Positions 26,307-35,606 of a stretch of DNA of 64,000 bases are shown piece after piece (position 1 is the first letter of the stretch; each line of letters opens with the position of its first letter). The notes beneath the pieces are model-generated. The model was not told the DNA's origin and did not search any database. It was given only the letters and a program-made list of their open reading frames with translations. The translations under genes and the position numbers were made by a program. The stretch spans positions 62,001 to 126,000 of the forward strand of contig JAUVXD010000003.1 of NCBI GenBank assembly GCA_030603805.1, given 5' to 3'. Source of the DNA: Acholeplasmataceae bacterium. GTDB lineage: Bacteria > Bacillota_I > Bacilli_A > Acholeplasmatales > Acholeplasmataceae.

Positions 26307-27411
26307 ACAAGCTTACATGAAACGTGCGATTGATTTAGCCAATCAAGGGATTGGATTTGTCAATCCTAATCCCTTAGTCGGTGCAGTTATTGTTAAAAAT
26401 GGCAAAATTATAGGCGAAGGCTATCACATGTGCTTTGGTGAAGCCCATGCAGAGGTGAACGCTTTTTTGAATGCGACTGAAGATGTTGAAGGTGCAGAAA
26501 TGTATGTGACCTTAGAACCTTGTTCACATTACGGTAAAACACCACCCTGTGCACTCAAAATTATTGAAAAGAAAATAAAAAAAGTCTATGTGAGTTCAAA
26601 AGATCCTAATCCACTGGTTGCAGGTCGTGGCATTGAATTACTTAAACATGCTGGCATTGAAGTTGAATCAGGTTTACTTGAAGATGTTTCAAAGAAACAA
26701 AACGAAGTATTTTTTAAATATATTCAAGAAAAAGTACCGTTTGTTGCCATGAAGTACGCCATGACTTTGGATGGTAAAATTGCAACATCAACTAAAGACT
26801 CAAAATGGATTACCAATGAGAAATCTAGAGCCTTTGTCCATGATTTGAGAAATCAATATATGGGAATTATGGTGGGAATCAACACTGTGGTTTTTGATGA
26901 TCCGATGCTAGATGTCAGAAGATTGATACCTTCAAGAAATCCAGTACGCTTTATCGTAGATCCCCATTTAAGAATTCCTGAATCATCAAAAATTTTGCAA
27001 ACTGCTCATGAGCAAAAGACATATATCATCACAGATTTAAATGCAGATAAAACAAAAATAAATCAGTTAGAAAAACGAGGGTTAAAGATTTTACTTACAT
27101 CAACCAAACCTAATCTAGATATGCAGCATTTAATGAAAGAAATTGGTTCATTAGGCATAGATTCACTACTCATAGAAGGTGGCAGTTATCTTCATGCTAA
27201 GGCATTAGAAGCAGGGATAGTCGATAAAGCATATGTCTTTATTGCTCCTAAAATAATCGGTGGATTAGAAGCACCTTCACCTGTAGGTGGCACAGGGATT
27301 CAACTCATGAAAGATGCCATCAAGCTAAATAACATCACATACCAAGTATTCGATCAAGATATCATGATCGAAGGCTATATCTCAAAAGAAAAGGACACTC
27401 AAAACATATGA
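26299..27411 (+). CDS. ribD: Bifunctional riboflavin deaminase/reductase RibD
   Basis: 370 aa. N-terminal deaminase with zinc motif HAEVNAF and [14 protein letters not shown] (about residues 48-85), preceded by [11 protein letters not shown]. The C-terminal reductase starts [18 protein letters not shown] near 148 and ends [10 protein letters not shown] and FIAPKIIGG. It converts the GTP cyclohydrolase II product to 5-amino-6-ribitylamino-uracil phosphate. ATG 26299 follows CAGGGGTTCAAG; the open frame further upstream is inside ohrR. ATGA overlap with ribBA. No FMN riboswitch precedes it. Confidence 0.92.
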   Translation: MNKQAYMKRAIDLANQGIGFVNPNPLVGAVIVKNGKIIGEGYHMCFGEAHAEVNAFLNATEDVEGAEMYVTLEPCSHYGKTPPCALKIIEKKIKKVYVSSKDPNPLVAGRGIELLKHAGIEVESGLLEDVSKKQNEVFFKYIQEKVPFVAMKYAMTLDGKIATSTKDSKWITNEKSRAFVHDLRNQYMGIMVGINTVVFDDPMLDVRRLIPSRNPVRFIVDPHLRIPESSKILQTAHEQKTYIITDLNADKTKINQLEKRGLKILLTSTKPNLDMQHLMKEIGSLGIDSLLIEGGSYLHAKALEAGIVDKAYVFIAPKIIGGLEAPSPVGGTGIQLMKDAIKLNNITYQVFDQDIMIEGYISKEKDTQNI

Positions 27412-28607
27412 AATTTAACACAATCGACGAAGCTTTAATAGAATTAAAAGAAGGGCGTCTCATCGTGGTTGTTGACGATGATGATCTAGATAATGTTGGG
27501 CAAATGATTGGTGCTGCTGAAAAAATGACTGAATCAAGTCTTCAGTTCATCATGGATTTTGCGCGTGGTACCATCGGGTTTGCGGCTGAAAAATCACTTT
27601 TTGAATCCATGAATCTCTCAGCACTCTATGAGCGTGGAATCATCAATGACCAGGCACTTAGACAAACCTCAGTGGGTCTAAAAAACTTAAATGAAAAAAC
27701 TGCAGCAAATTATCTTGAAATCATTCAAAAATTAATCTCAAAAACAACTAAAAAAGATGCATTTGTACAACCAGGTATTTTAAATACGATATTATACCGT
27801 CAAGGTGGCGTCTTAAAACGTGCCGGCCATCCTGAAGCAAGTGTTGATCTTGCGCGTCGTGCAGGGTTATTTCCTGCTGGTATTGTCGCAGACATTTTAA
27901 ATGATACATGCCGTATGGTTAAGCTCTATGATTTAATTGATTTTGCAAAACTTCACAATCTTAAGATTGTAACTATAGCTTCATTAATTGAGTATCAGAA
28001 AAAAGATGCATCTTTAATTAAGCGTGCTGCAGAAGCAAACCTCCCAACTTCTCATGGAGAATTTAGAATGGTCGGATTTGAAAATGCGTTAAACGGAGAA
28101 CATCACGTGGCCTTAGTTAAGGGGAAAATCGAACCAGGTGATGAGGTTTTAGTCCGTGTTCACTCTGAATGTTTGACAGGTGATGCGTTTGGATCTCTCA
28201 AATGTGATTGTGGCGAACAACTCGATGCTGCACTTGATAAAATCGAGGCTGCAGGCAAAGGTATTTTACTGTACATGAGACAAGAAGGTCGCGGTATTGG
28301 TTTAATTAACAAAATTAAAGCTTATGCATTGCAAGATCAAGGCATGGATACCGTTGAAGCTAATCTTGCTTTAGGTTTTGATGAAGATTTGCGTGATTAT
28401 GGGATTGGTGCTCAAATATTAGCAGATTTAGGTGTGACAAAAGTTAAATTGATGACCAATAATCCATTAAAAATCAATGGATTATCAGGTCATGGTATTG
28501 AAATATCAAGTAGAGAACCCATTCAACTTAATCATAATGAACGTAATGAATTTTACATGAAAACCAAAAAAGATAAAATGGGTCACATGCTTAAATTCAA
28601 AGAATAG
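27408..28607 (+). CDS. ribBA: RibBA: intact GTP cyclohydrolase II with degenerate DHBP synthase domain
   Basis: 399 aa. The C-terminal half (about 200-399) is canonical GTP cyclohydrolase [22 protein letters not shown] with the three zinc Cys, RQEGRGIGL and DYGIGAQIL. The N-terminal half aligns along its whole length with RibB, but the active-site blocks are lost. DDEDRENEGD is [10 protein letters not shown] (positions about 22-31), the LIC-LT block is [11 protein letters not shown], and the TGISAxDR block is [10 protein letters not shown]. Only the [12 protein letters not shown] block with its His remains recognisable. This half is therefore probably not a 3,4-dihydroxybutanone phosphate synthase; a separate RibB would be needed. 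Follows ribD by ATGA. Confidence 0.9.
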   Translation: MKFNTIDEALIELKEGRLIVVVDDDDLDNVGQMIGAAEKMTESSLQFIMDFARGTIGFAAEKSLFESMNLSALYERGIINDQALRQTSVGLKNLNEKTAANYLEIIQKLISKTTKKDAFVQPGILNTILYRQGGVLKRAGHPEASVDLARRAGLFPAGIVADILNDTCRMVKLYDLIDFAKLHNLKIVTIASLIEYQKKDASLIKRAAEANLPTSHGEFRMVGFENALNGEHHVALVKGKIEPGDEVLVRVHSECLTGDAFGSLKCDCGEQLDAALDKIEAAGKGILLYMRQEGRGIGLINKIKAYALQDQGMDTVEANLALGFDEDLRDYGIGAQILADLGVTKVKLMTNNPLKINGLSGHGIEISSREPIQLNHNERNEFYMKTKKDKMGHMLKFKE

Positions 28608-28618
28608 AGTTGATTGAA

Positions 28619-29278
28619 ATGAGTCATTTCAAAGAAATCCAAACGATTGTCTTTGACTGGGATGGAACCCTTCATGAAAGCATGCATATTTATAAACCTG
28701 CATTTCTAAAAGCATATCAATCGTTAGTTGACCTCAACGCAGTACCATATAAAGCATGGTCAGATGATGAAATCAAATCGTTTTTAGGTATGAATCCTAA
28801 AGACATGTGGGCTAAAGCTACACCAAATTTAAGTACAAAGCTGATGGAACAGGCGAGTCTAATGATTTCTGAATCGATGTTAGAAAGCATCAAAAAAGGT
28901 CAAGCTGTTTTATATCCACATGCTTTAGAAATTTTAGAGTATTTAAAATCAAAAGGATACCACTTAGTTTATTTGAGTAATTCAAAACTTTATTACATGA
29001 ACGCAATGGAACAAGCTTTTAATCTTTGCAAGTATTTTGACATCATGATTTGTTCAGAAATGTATCAGTTTTTACCTAAAAAAATCATACTTGAAAGAAT
29101 CATGAGTTCGATCAAAAAACCATTTGTTGTGATTGGAGATCGAAAACTAGACATTGAAACAGGCGTTTACAATCATGGAAGTACCATCGGATGTCTTTAC
29201 GGCTATGGGAGTGAAGAAGAACTCAAAGATGCTACTATAAACATTCATAATCTTAAAGAATTACACCAAATCTTTTAA
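28619..29278 (+). CDS. HAD-superfamily phosphatase
   Basis: 219 aa. Motif I TIVFDWDGTLHES, motif II YLSNSKL and motif IV VVIGDRKLDIETG define a HAD hydrolase with an alpha-helical cap. It starts 11 bases after ribBA, so it is probably in the same operon. HAD phosphatases perform the otherwise missing dephosphorylation of the RibD product in several bacteria (YcsE, YigB), and this gene is a candidate for that step (inference from position). ATG 28619 is chosen; TTG 28610 is possible. Operon ends at the terminator just downstream. Confidence 0.8.
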   Translation: MSHFKEIQTIVFDWDGTLHESMHIYKPAFLKAYQSLVDLNAVPYKAWSDDEIKSFLGMNPKDMWAKATPNLSTKLMEQASLMISESMLESIKKGQAVLYPHALEILEYLKSKGYHLVYLSNSKLYYMNAMEQAFNLCKYFDIMICSEMYQFLPKKIILERIMSSIKKPFVVIGDRKLDIETGVYNHGSTIGCLYGYGSEEELKDATINIHNLKELHQIF

Positions 29279-29301
29279 TCTCATCGTGACTTAAACAAAG
29301 A

Positions 29302-29330
29302 GAAATCTGAAACATCAGGTTTCCTTTTTT
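29302..29330 (+). terminator. Rho-independent terminator
   Basis: Stem GAAATCTGA / TCAGGTTTC (one G-T pair), loop AACA, then CTTTTTT. It ends the gpx-ohrR-ribD-ribBA-HAD operon. Confidence 0.75.
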
Positions 29331-29356
29331 GTAAAAAAAATCGAGTATAAAAAAAA

Positions 29357-29370
29357 TGTAAGCGTTTTTT
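29357..29370 (+). promoter_or_regulatory. cre-like catabolite-control box (proline operon)
   Basis: TGTAAGCGTTTTTT fits the CcpA consensus TGWAARCGYTWN at its first 12 positions. It lies just upstream of the -35 of the proline-catabolic operon. The same core occurs at 43807-43820 and 47147-47160. Confidence 0.6.
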
Positions 29371-29379
29371 TAAAGAGTC

Positions 29380-29408
29380 TTGGTATATCACATTACATGT
29401 GATAAAAT
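29380..29408 (+). promoter_or_regulatory. Promoter of proline-catabolic operon with palindrome filling the spacer
   Basis: TTGGTA (29380-29385), 17-bp spacer, TAAAAT (29403-29408). The perfect palindrome TATCACATTACATGTGATA (29386-29404, 8-bp arms, 3-bp centre) occupies the spacer, an ideal repressor or activator position. The leader would start near 29415. Confidence 0.65.
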
Positions 29409-29443
29409 AGAAGTAACATTTCAGAATTGTGAAGGACTCAGCT

Positions 29444-29749
29444 ATGCGCATAGAGAAGCACCCCATTTTAAAATTTGAGAAAAAAGAAGAGATTTTTTTT
29501 ACGTTTGAGGGCGAACGTGTCCAAGGGTATCAAGGTGATACCATTGCATCTGCATTGCATGCTCTTGGTATTAAGACTTTGAGCTTTAGTATTAAAAGAC
29601 ATCGTCCACGTGGCTTTTATTGTGCAATTGGCAACTGTGCTTCCTGTAACATGATTGTCAATGGTACGCCTAATGTTAGAACATGTATCACTATGTTAGA
29701 GAAAGACATGGTTGTCGAGAGACAACAAGATAAGGGGGTTGTCCGATGA
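29444..29749 (+). CDS. [2Fe-2S] subunit of dye-linked proline/amino-acid dehydrogenase (HcnA-like)
   Basis: 101 aa. A plant-ferredoxin-type [2Fe-2S] domain with Cys in CAIGNCASC and a fourth in RTCIT (residues about 59-85). Small proteins like this are the N-terminal module of the alpha subunit in archaeal proline dehydrogenase and of HcnA or sarcosine-oxidase-alpha proteins. First gene of a six-gene operon. ATG 29444 has GAAGGACTCAGCT upstream; GTG 29429 is less likely. It passes electrons from the catalytic flavin subunit (family inference). Confidence 0.82.
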   Translation: MRIEKHPILKFEKKEEIFFTFEGERVQGYQGDTIASALHALGIKTLSFSIKRHRPRGFYCAIGNCASCNMIVNGTPNVRTCITMLEKDMVVERQQDKGVVR

Positions 29750-30837
29750 TTCAAAAAGAACTTATTATCATTGGTGGCGGACCTTCAGGCCTTTGTGCTG
29801 CAAAAACTGCCGCACAAGCTGGTCTTGATGTTTTAATCATTGAAAGAAGTCCATCTTTAGGTGGACAATTAGTCAAGCAGACACATAAATTTTTCGGATC
29901 TAAAAGTCAGTATGCAAAAACAAGAGGTTTCAATATTGCAAAAATTTTGATTGATGACTTAGAAGGTCTAGATCATATTGAGATTATGAAAGATGCAACA
30001 GTTGTTGGTCTTTATCCAGACCATGTGGTCACGGTTTATCATCAAGAACGCTATATGAAGTACCAAAGCAAAGCAGTTATTGTTGCTACAGGGGCAAGTG
30101 AAAAATTTCTAGCGTTTGAAAACAATGATTTACCTGGCATCTATGGTGCAGGCGCTGTTCAAACGTTAATGAATATGTATGGTGTACTACCAGGACATGA
30201 AATCATTATGGTTGGCAGCGGAAATATTGGTTTAATCGTTTCGTATCAGTTATTACAAGCGGGTGTTAAAGTCAAAGCTGTCGTTGAAGCAGCACCGACC
30301 ATCGGTGGCTATAAAGTACATGCATCTAAACTTAGCAGACTTGGCATTCCAATCATGACATCCACAACGGTTAAAAAAGCAATTGGAACCACTGAATTAG
30401 AAGCTGTAGAACTCGTCAAATTAGATGAAAAATGGCAAATGATTGAGGGCACAGAGACAGTGATTTCTGCGGATGCACTCTGTATCTCAGTAGGGCTATC
30501 CCCAATGCATCAACTTTTATCCATGGTCAACACAAAAACAAAGTTTATTCCTGAGCTGGGAGGATTTGTTCCGGTCATTGATCACCATCACCAAACGTCT
30601 GTGCCAGGCATTTATGTTTGTGGCGATGCTGTTGGTATTGAAGAAGCAAGTTCAGCGATGATGGAAGGTTATTTGACGGGCTTATATATTGCCAAGGACT
30701 TAGGGAAGAGCCATCCCGATGAAACATCACTAATCGAGCATTATGAAATGCAGCTTGGGATGTTAAGAGATGGTCCCTTTGGCATTAAAACTAAGATTGG
30801 TCTAGAAAAACTTAGAAAGGATGAAAGCAATGCTTAA
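29746..30837 (+). CDS. FAD/NAD(P)-binding subunit of proline dehydrogenase-type complex (HcnB-like)
   Basis: 363 aa pyridine-nucleotide-disulfide-reductase-like flavoprotein. FAD loop IIIGGGPSGLCAAKTAAQ (residue about 7), central dinucleotide loop MVGSGNIGLIVSYQLL near 155 and C-terminal YVCGDAVGIEEASSAMMEG. It matches the HcnB/SoxA/PDH-alpha core. Coupled by ATGA to the [2Fe-2S] subunit and overlapping the next gene by 8 bases. In archaeal PDH1 this unit has NADH-dye activity next to the beta subunit. Confidence 0.83.
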   Translation: MIQKELIIIGGGPSGLCAAKTAAQAGLDVLIIERSPSLGGQLVKQTHKFFGSKSQYAKTRGFNIAKILIDDLEGLDHIEIMKDATVVGLYPDHVVTVYHQERYMKYQSKAVIVATGASEKFLAFENNDLPGIYGAGAVQTLMNMYGVLPGHEIIMVGSGNIGLIVSYQLLQAGVKVKAVVEAAPTIGGYKVHASKLSRLGIPIMTSTTVKKAIGTTELEAVELVKLDEKWQMIEGTETVISADALCISVGLSPMHQLLSMVNTKTKFIPELGGFVPVIDHHHQTSVPGIYVCGDAVGIEEASSAMMEGYLTGLYIAKDLGKSHPDETSLIEHYEMQLGMLRDGPFGIKTKIGLEKLRKDESNA

Positions 30838-31312
30838 TAAAACTGGTGTTCCACAACTTGAGCAAGTATTATCTGTCTTTCCAGATCGTAAAGCTTTGCT
30901 GAAGCCAAAAGCTATTTTGGAATGTTACGAAGATATTCCGTGTAATCCATGCTCAACATCATGTCCTTTTGATGCCATAGAAATTGGACCAAATATCAAT
31001 AAACAACCGAAACTTAAAGTTGATCTTTGTACAGGATGCGGACTTTGTGTACCTTCTTGTCCAGGTCTCGCAATCGTGATTGCTCAACTTAAAGATCATG
31101 AAGCGATTTTTAAAATTCCGTATGAGTTTTTACCTTTACCTGAAAAAAATACGATTTGGCATGGTGTAAATCGCAGTGGTGATGTCATCTGCGATGCCAG
31201 AATTGACCATGTGCTTATGAGTCCTAAAAACGATAACACAGCGATCATCACAGTTTCAGTGCCAGAAGTCTTTTTACATGATTTTGTAACCATTCGTGAG
31301 AAAAATGAATAA
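30830..31312 (+). CDS. Ferredoxin-like [4Fe-4S] subunit of the dehydrogenase complex
   Basis: 160 aa. Two [4Fe-4S] Cys sets: CNPCSTSCP (about 39-47) and CTGCGLCVPSCPG (about 64-76). The roughly 75-residue C-terminal region has no further Cys. Comparable ferredoxin-like genes sit in archaeal proline dehydrogenase (PDH gamma/pdhF) clusters. ATG 30830 is preferred because AAAGGATGAAAG precedes it; ATG 30821 lies directly on the ribosome site. Overlaps both neighbours. Confidence 0.8.
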   Translation: MLNKTGVPQLEQVLSVFPDRKALLKPKAILECYEDIPCNPCSTSCPFDAIEIGPNINKQPKLKVDLCTGCGLCVPSCPGLAIVIAQLKDHEAIFKIPYEFLPLPEKNTIWHGVNRSGDVICDARIDHVLMSPKNDNTAIITVSVPEVFLHDFVTIREKNE

Positions 31313-31586
31313 AAAAGACATTATCATTTGCCGTTGCGAAGACATCACCTTGCAACAAATAGAAGATAAATTGAATGAAGGATATACAACCTTTGAAGAT
31401 TTAAAGAGACTCCTACGTGTTGGGATGGGACCATGCCAAGCAAACACCTGTGGCCATCTCATTCAAAGAATCATTGCTAACCATCTGGGTGTTAAAGTTG
31501 AAGAAGTTCCTGTACATAAAGTGAGACCACTCGTTATGGGTGTACCTCTTGGAAAGATTGCTGAGGATGCTGAAGATGAAAGTTAA
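31305..31586 (+). CDS. BFD-like [2Fe-2S] small subunit (PDH delta type)
   Basis: 93 aa BFD-like [2Fe-2S] domain. ICRCEDIT (Cys near 9 and 11) and GMGPCQANTCGHLI (Cys near 44 and 49) provide the four ligands. In archaeal PDH and HcnB proteins this domain is either a separate small subunit or fused to the alpha subunit. It overlaps upstream by 8 and downstream by 11 bases, so translation is tightly coupled and equal stoichiometry is likely. Confidence 0.82.
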   Translation: MNKKDIIICRCEDITLQQIEDKLNEGYTTFEDLKRLLRVGMGPCQANTCGHLIQRIIANHLGVKVEEVPVHKVRPLVMGVPLGKIAEDAEDES

Positions 31587-32721
31587 TTTGCTGATTATCG
31601 GTGCTGGCATTAGCGGTGTAAGTATTGCATATAATCTCGCTAAAAAAGGACTCAAAGGCATTCATGTCATCGATAAAGGTTATTTCACAAGTGGTGCCAC
31701 AGGTCGTTGTGGTGCTGGTGTCAGAATGCAGTGGGCAACAGAAATGAACTGTTTACTCGCTAAAAAGAGTATCGAGTTCTTTGAAAATGCTGCACAAATT
31801 CTTGAGTATCAAGGAAACTTGGAGTTTAAACAAGAAGGCTATTTAATGCTTGCTACAACAGAGGCAGAGGAAAGACAATTTGACTTAAATGTTAAACTTC
31901 AGAATCGCTTAGGTATACCTTCAAAAAGACTCTCTAAAGAAGAAGCTTTAAAGATTGTACCGCATTTGAATCCTGATGCTTTCTTAAGTGCCACGTTTTG
32001 TCAAAAAGATGGTCACTTAAATCCATTTAAGATGACTGAAGCATATTTTCTTGCTGCTCAAAAATTAGGTGTGACCTTTTCCTTTTTTGAAGAAGCTTTG
32101 ACAATTGAAAAAGAGGGAAATAAAATCACTAAAGTTATTACCAATAAAGCAACATATGAGACTAATCAAGTTGTAAATGCTGCTGGAGCGTTTGCGAAAG
32201 AAATTGGTGCTATGGTTGGTGTTGAAATTCCTATATATGCTGAAAATCATGAAATTTTAGCAACAGAACCTGTTGAAAAAATGCAAGGACCCATGGTCAT
32301 GTCATTTTCTAAGAATATTTATTGTCAACAAGTCCCTCATGGTGCATTTTTAATGGGCAGAAGTAATCCCAATCAACCCCATAATCACTCGGTTGAATCT
32401 TCATGGGAGTTTTTGGATGAAATGGCGAAAACAGCTGTTCATATCATGCCTATTTTAGGTAAACTTAGGGTTGTTAGACAATGGGGAGGATCCTATGATA
32501 TGTCACCTGATCGACAACCTATCTTAAGTGGATGTGATGAAGTTGAAGGATTTTATATCGTGACAGGATTTTCGGGACATGGATTTATGCTCGCACCTAT
32601 GACTGGTATACTGATGAGTGAACTTATTTTAAATGAAAAACCTTCGATGGATATGAGTTCGTTACATTTAAATAGATTCAAAGATATGGATACGTTCCAT
32701 GTTGAAAAATCCGTCGTATAA
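31576..32721 (+). CDS. Catalytic FAD subunit of proline dehydrogenase-type complex (PDH beta / DadA-like)
   Basis: 381 aa DAO-fold amine oxidoreductase. FAD loop LLIIGAGISGVSIAYNLAKK (residues 5-24), TSGATGRCGAGVRMQW near 44 (sarcosine-oxidase/PDH-beta type) and C-terminal GFSGHGFMLAPMTG, with DRQPILSG before it. It would oxidise a secondary or alpha amine. Because P5C dehydrogenase follows directly, L-proline is the most economical substrate; sarcosine, D-amino acids or hydroxyproline are alternatives. ATG 31576 chosen: GAGGATGCTGAAG precedes it. Confidence 0.82.
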   Translation: MKVNLLIIGAGISGVSIAYNLAKKGLKGIHVIDKGYFTSGATGRCGAGVRMQWATEMNCLLAKKSIEFFENAAQILEYQGNLEFKQEGYLMLATTEAEERQFDLNVKLQNRLGIPSKRLSKEEALKIVPHLNPDAFLSATFCQKDGHLNPFKMTEAYFLAAQKLGVTFSFFEEALTIEKEGNKITKVITNKATYETNQVVNAAGAFAKEIGAMVGVEIPIYAENHEILATEPVEKMQGPMVMSFSKNIYCQQVPHGAFLMGRSNPNQPHNHSVESSWEFLDEMAKTAVHIMPILGKLRVVRQWGGSYDMSPDRQPILSGCDEVEGFYIVTGFSGHGFMLAPMTGILMSELILNEKPSMDMSSLHLNRFKDMDTFHVEKSVV

Positions 32722-32745
32722 AAAAAATAAAAGGAGAGAATCATT

Positions 32746-34302
32746 ATGGCGATTTACCCCTATCAAACAGAACCATTATTAGATTTTTCTAAACCAGAAA
32801 ATATCAAGAAGTATGAAGAAGGACTTAAAACGGTCGAATCTTATCTCGGACAATCCTATGATTTGATTATCAATGGCAAACGTATTAAAACAGAAAAGCA
32901 AATGAAATCTATCAATCCTTCTAACCACAAAGAAGTGATTGGTATCATTTCACAAGCATCGATTAAGCATGCAGATGAAGCACTTCAAGTCGCACTTCGA
33001 ACCTTTGAAACATGGAAAAAGGTTAAACCAGAGGTAAGAGCTGATGTTTTATTTCGCTCTGCAGGTATTTTGAGAAGAAGAAAATTTGAATTTGCTGCAC
33101 TCATGACATATGAAGCAGGTAAACCATGGGCTGAAGCTGATGCTGATGTTGCTGAAGCAATTGACTTTTTAGAGTATTATGGGCGTCAAATGCTAAGTCT
33201 TACACGCATCGATGATGCTATCTTAAGTCGAAGAGATTTAGAACGCAATAGTTATCAATATATTCCTCTTGGTGTTGGCGCGATTATTTCACCTTGGAAT
33301 TTTCCTCTCGCTATTTTTGTTGGCATGACTACTGCTGCGATTGTATCTGGTAATACAGTACTTGTTAAACCAGCAAGTACGACACAAGTGATTGCTTATA
33401 AGTTTATTGAAATTCTTGAAGAAGCGGGTTTACCTAACGGTGTTGTTAATTTTATTCCAGGTAGCGGTGCAGAAATTGGAGATTATATCGTTGATCATCC
33501 AAAAATTAGATTCATCTCATTTACAGGATCCAAAGATGTCGGTATTCGCATTTATGAACGTGCAGCAAAAGTACATCCTGGACAATTATGGCTTAAACGC
33601 GTCATTGCTGAAATGGGTGGAAAAGATGCCATTATCGTTGATAGCGAAGCAAATTTAGATCTTGCAGCGGATGCAATTGTCAAATCTGCATTTGGATTTT
33701 CTGGTCAAAAATGTAGTGCATGTTCAAGAGCAATCATTCATGAAGCAGTCTATGACACTGTTGTTCAAAAAATGATTGAAATAACAAAGACGCTTAAAGT
33801 CGGTGATCCTACATTAAAAGAATCATTTATGGGACCAGTCAATGATAAAAAAGCATTCGATAAGATTACCTCCTATTTTGAAATTGGCAAACAAGAAGGT
33901 AAACTGGTTACTGGCGGACATGCATCAGATGAAAAAGGTTATTTTATTGAACCAACCATTTTCATCGATGTAAAACCAGATTCAAAATTGATGCAAGAAG
34001 AAATATTTGGACCGATATTAGCCGTTTGCAAAGTCAAGAGTTTTGATGAAGCAATTGAAGTTGCCAACAACACAGAATATGGTTTAACAGGTGCAGTCAT
34101 TTCAAATAACCGAATGCATTTAGAAAGAGCAAGAGAAGATTTTCACGTCGGAAATCTTTACTTAAACCGCAAATGTACAGGTGCTATCGTAGGTTATCAA
34201 CCTTTTGGGGGATTTAACATGAGTGGCACGGATTCAAAAGCTGGAGGACCAGATTACTTGGTACTTCATATGCAAGGAAAAACTGTTTCTGAAACATTTT
34301 AA
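32746..34302 (+). CDS. rocA: 1-pyrroline-5-carboxylate dehydrogenase (RocA/PruA type)
   Basis: 518 aa aldehyde dehydrogenase. Catalytic Glu in [12 protein letters not shown] (about 289), catalytic Cys in [11 protein letters not shown] (about 323), Rossmann region [16 protein letters not shown] and C-terminal [20 protein letters not shown], all characteristic of P5CDH. It oxidises glutamate semialdehyde (from P5C) to glutamate with NAD+. AAAGGAGAGAATCATT precedes the ATG. Last gene of the proline operon, followed by a terminator. Its product, glutamate, is the substrate of the neighbouring glutamate-mutase operon. Confidence 0.93.
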   Translation: MAIYPYQTEPLLDFSKPENIKKYEEGLKTVESYLGQSYDLIINGKRIKTEKQMKSINPSNHKEVIGIISQASIKHADEALQVALRTFETWKKVKPEVRADVLFRSAGILRRRKFEFAALMTYEAGKPWAEADADVAEAIDFLEYYGRQMLSLTRIDDAILSRRDLERNSYQYIPLGVGAIISPWNFPLAIFVGMTTAAIVSGNTVLVKPASTTQVIAYKFIEILEEAGLPNGVVNFIPGSGAEIGDYIVDHPKIRFISFTGSKDVGIRIYERAAKVHPGQLWLKRVIAEMGGKDAIIVDSEANLDLAADAIVKSAFGFSGQKCSACSRAIIHEAVYDTVVQKMIEITKTLKVGDPTLKESFMGPVNDKKAFDKITSYFEIGKQEGKLVTGGHASDEKGYFIEPTIFIDVKPDSKLMQEEIFGPILAVCKVKSFDEAIEVANNTEYGLTGAVISNNRMHLERAREDFHVGNLYLNRKCTGAIVGYQPFGGFNMSGTDSKAGGPDYLVLHMQGKTVSETF

Positions 34303-34306
34303 ATCA

Positions 34307-34336
34307 AAAAGGGTCGATTTGACCCTTTTATTTTTT
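34307..34336. terminator. Terminator between convergent proline and methylaspartate operons
   Basis: Perfect stem AAAAGGGTC / GACCCTTTT with loop GATTT and ATTTTTT after it. A T-rich tail on the minus strand suggests it also ends the citXG transcript. Confidence 0.85.
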
Positions 34337-35606
34337 AGAAAAGAATAGGTTTCACGGCATTTAAGAAAAGTGTGGTAACAAGTAAATCTGCAGAACCACC
34401 AAGTGATAATTGATGTGTGATACAAAAGTTTGTAAGATTGATAGCATCCTGTTCTGTTTTAAGTGGATGATCTTTAAATTTTCTTTGTATTTGTTCAAAG
34501 AATTCAGGGTTTTTAGAACGCTTAAGCATCACTGTATCTTCAGTATTTAAGAAGATATCTTTGAGTAATCGTCTTAAATCGGATGCTGCTAACGCCTTTT
34601 TTGATTCAATCGACTTGAGTGCCATCTGTACAGAAGGCAATCCTTTCATAGCTTCACCACGCGCACCTAAGATGCCATATAACTGAAATGCTTGTTCACC
34701 AAAGGTTTGTTTTGAATGGCCAAGTTCTTGTTTCAAATCTCTGGTCATATAAGAGACTTTTTTAAACAAATCATTAAACTCTTGACCTTCTGCCAATGTA
34801 TATCCAAGTGCAACAATTGTTAACCCTAAAATAAAGATTAATCCTTTATAGCAGTTGATGCCATTCGTTTTTTCCTTCATTTTCTCTTCTGCAATCATGC
34901 CTATGATTCTTGAGCTTTGAAAAAGTTCATCTAAATCGTGTGCTTGATAAGCTTTTTCAAAAAGGATACCAAAAAAAGGTAGAATGGCGTGCATTGCTTT
35001 TTGCATTAAAGTGTAGTTCATATCTGGATGTGAACCAGAAGAAGATGGGGTAACAAGTCCAAACTTATGTTCTAAATTGAGTTCTTGTTCCATCGCAAAT
35101 TGAGCATGTGACATCACTAAGTTTTTTAAATAATGTATGACTTTTTGATGAATAAACTCTAAAAGTTCATAAGTTTCATGTGTTTGATTTCTCGAACAAA
35201 TTCTAGCATCTTCCTCGCACATGAAACATCGTCTCGAGGTCAAAGAAAGGTTAACTCTAGAAATCGAGTACGTAGCATCCATGTAAAGATCTAAATCAAT
35301 TAATCTGCCTAACTCATGCGTCTCTTCAATGTCGACAAGCATCTTTTTAGTAGAAATTAAATCTGTAGCATGGATACTTAATAATGCATAAGGGCCATCT
35401 TTACTATCGAGCATGACAGAGGAAGCAACCTCTATATGTTTTTTAAGTTCAAGTAAAAAAAGCCTAACGAGCACATAGGCATCTTTGGTATTTTTATTAG
35501 ATCCTGGTGTATTACTTTTAATCACAACGACAGGTCGTCCTGAGCTTTTGATCAGTTCATGGATATATCTGAGTCGCATTTCTCTTGCATCTAGGAGTTC
35601 ATTCAT
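34335..35606 (-). CDS. citXG: CitX-CitG fusion: citrate/citramalate lyase prosthetic-group maturation
   Basis: 423 aa. Residues 1 to about 165 are CitX (apo-ACP phosphoribosyl-dephospho-CoA transferase): ELGRLIDLDLY and RRCFMCEEDARICSRNQTH. The rest is CitG (triphosphoribosyl-dephospho-CoA synthase): GLVTPSSSGSHPDMNY, GARGEAMKGLPSV and LGGSADLLVTTLFL. Together they make and attach the CoA-like cofactor to CitD. The fused form is known in some Gram-positive and enteric bacteria. Overlaps citC by 4 bases; last gene of the operon. Confidence 0.9.
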   Translation of the reverse strand: MNELLDAREMRLRYIHELIKSSGRPVVVIKSNTPGSNKNTKDAYVLVRLFLLELKKHIEVASSVMLDSKDGPYALLSIHATDLISTKKMLVDIEETHELGRLIDLDLYMDATYSISRVNLSLTSRRCFMCEEDARICSRNQTHETYELLEFIHQKVIHYLKNLVMSHAQFAMEQELNLEHKFGLVTPSSSGSHPDMNYTLMQKAMHAILPFFGILFEKAYQAHDLDELFQSSRIIGMIAEEKMKEKTNGINCYKGLIFILGLTIVALGYTLAEGQEFNDLFKKVSYMTRDLKQELGHSKQTFGEQAFQLYGILGARGEAMKGLPSVQMALKSIESKKALAASDLRRLLKDIFLNTEDTVMLKRSKNPEFFEQIQRKFKDHPLKTEQDAINLTNFCITHQLSLGGSADLLVTTLFLNAVKPILF

